Assembly (NCBI GenBank): GCA_022376925.1
Contig: JAIOJX010000027.1
Location: forward strand, 17,005,471-17,069,470
From: Tragulus kanchil
Lineage: Eukaryota; Chordata; Mammalia; Artiodactyla; Tragulidae
DNA length: 64,000 bases
Direction: 5' to 3'
The notes under the pieces are model-generated. The model was given only the letters and a program-made list of their open reading frames with translations. It made no database searches and was not told the DNA's origin. The position numbers were made by a program, and so were the translations under genes. Shown here piece by piece: positions 63,336-64,000 of the stretch; position 1 is the first letter of the stretch, and the number at the start of each line of letters is the position of its first letter.

Positions 63336-64000
63336 CTGCGAAAAAATAAAAATAAAACTCACTTTAACGTCCCCCTCAAGACCCATGGGACTACCAACCA
63401 CCTACACAGACAGGAGACCGTGGAGAAACATCCAATTCACATCGAACTCTGAGTTCGGTTTTAATATTTTGAAAATCAAAGTCTTGCATCAGGGTTTTAA
63501 AATTTTCCTTTGAGCTTTGCTCAAAACCATATGTTTTTAAAATTTGTTTCATATTTGATACTTATGCGATAAAAGTAATCAAGTGTTACTCTGTAAAAGT
63601 TAAAAGTAAAATAAAAGTTAAAAGAAACAAAACAAAAAATAATCAATGTTAAAACCAAAATTTTCCATTGCAAATTTAATGCATTTGATTACAGAGATTT
63701 CCATGACAATTGTCCTTTATTCTAATTTTTCAGATAGTCCTTAAAACCTGTTTAAACACTACCGTTTAGATAAGGGAGTTTTTCAAGTTCTGAAGTTTGT
63801 TTTGCTCATCATAAACTCTGAGGTGAACAATCACTAGTCTTAAAAGAGGATACTTTATGATTGTAAACAGTATAAACCAGAATATTTTTAAGAAGTGTTA
63901 TCTATACTTAGACCAGAATTTCATCTCCTCTACACTTACACCAAAATTTCACTACTATGTGACTCTGCACCAGTGAGGGGCTTTATTTATTTATTTTTAA

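Larger units (their letters stand above)
62203..64000. repeat. tandem duplication 17 (unit 62203-63357, second unit from 63359 past the edge)
   Basis: Direct copies with offset about 1155. The first unit holds ABCA5 window exon 1 and a SINE. The second is cut by the window edge. Confidence 0.93.

Noticed and set aside
1466..64000. Array of genuine biological segmental or tandem duplications
   Set aside because: Uniform unit size, indifference to content, noisy junctions and frame-breaking exon copies all favour an assembly artefact.
1..64000. CRISPR arrays, operons, prophage or other prokaryotic systems
   Set aside because: The window is a vertebrate nuclear locus with introns and ruminant repeats; direct repeats here are 1.1 kb blocks, SINEs or microsatellites.

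Overview
The window is nuclear DNA from a ruminant artiodactyl, probably a bovid. The evidence is a dense load of ruminant-type repeats: Bov-tA and BOV-A2-like SINEs with tRNA-type B boxes, 3' ends of the BovB (RTE) LINE, ruminant L1 3' ends, and multi-exon vertebrate genes with GT-AG introns. Nothing here is bacterial, and there are no operons or CRISPR arrays. The exact species cannot be fixed from sequence alone.

Two full-size A-subfamily ABC transporter genes lie head to tail on the minus strand. From right to left in transcription order, positions 63335 to 36350 hold the last 20 coding exons of ABCA5 (second extracellular loop, second transmembrane domain, second nucleotide-binding domain, stop codon). 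Positions 19789 to 5127 hold the first 8 coding exons of ABCA10 (start codon, first transmembrane domain, first extracellular loop). This matches the mammalian gene order in which ABCA10 follows ABCA5. The rest of ABCA5 lies beyond the right edge and the rest of ABCA10 beyond the left edge. After removing duplicated blocks, all exons join in phase with no stop, so both genes look intact. A GC-rich stretch with GC boxes and a good minus-strand splice donor near 27037 (repeated at 28188) is a candidate promoter and first noncoding exon of ABCA10.

The dominant oddity is structural. Seventeen direct tandem duplications, each with a unit of about 1.06 to 1.16 kb and nearly identical copies, are scattered through introns, exons and repeats alike. 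They cover ABCA10 exons 2, 3 and 4 and seven ABCA5 exons in the window, and most would break the reading frame if real. Junctions often carry short noisy sequence, and some pairs differ by scattered substitutions as two haplotypes would. The simplest reading is unmerged overlapping contig ends or flanks (a false-duplication assembly artefact), not biology. With one copy of each removed, the locus would be about 45 kb.

Region by region: 1-5126 ABCA10 intron with L1 remnants and a duplicated block; 5127-8134 four ABCA10 exons; 8135-19789 the upstream ABCA10 exons among BovB, SINE and L1 copies; 19790-36349 intergenic or 5' untranslated territory with the candidate promoter, a minus-strand L1, a TA-rich microsatellite and two related retroviral LTRs; 36350-46344 the ABCA5 second nucleotide-binding domain exons; 46505-49395 an intronic, frameshifted L1; 49537-63335 the exons for the second transmembrane domain and loop, with two intronic CpG-rich stretches (about 53000-53510 and 60620-61300) and a tetranucleotide microsatellite. 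I found no unknown biological system; the duplications are the main thing to resolve before this sequence is used.
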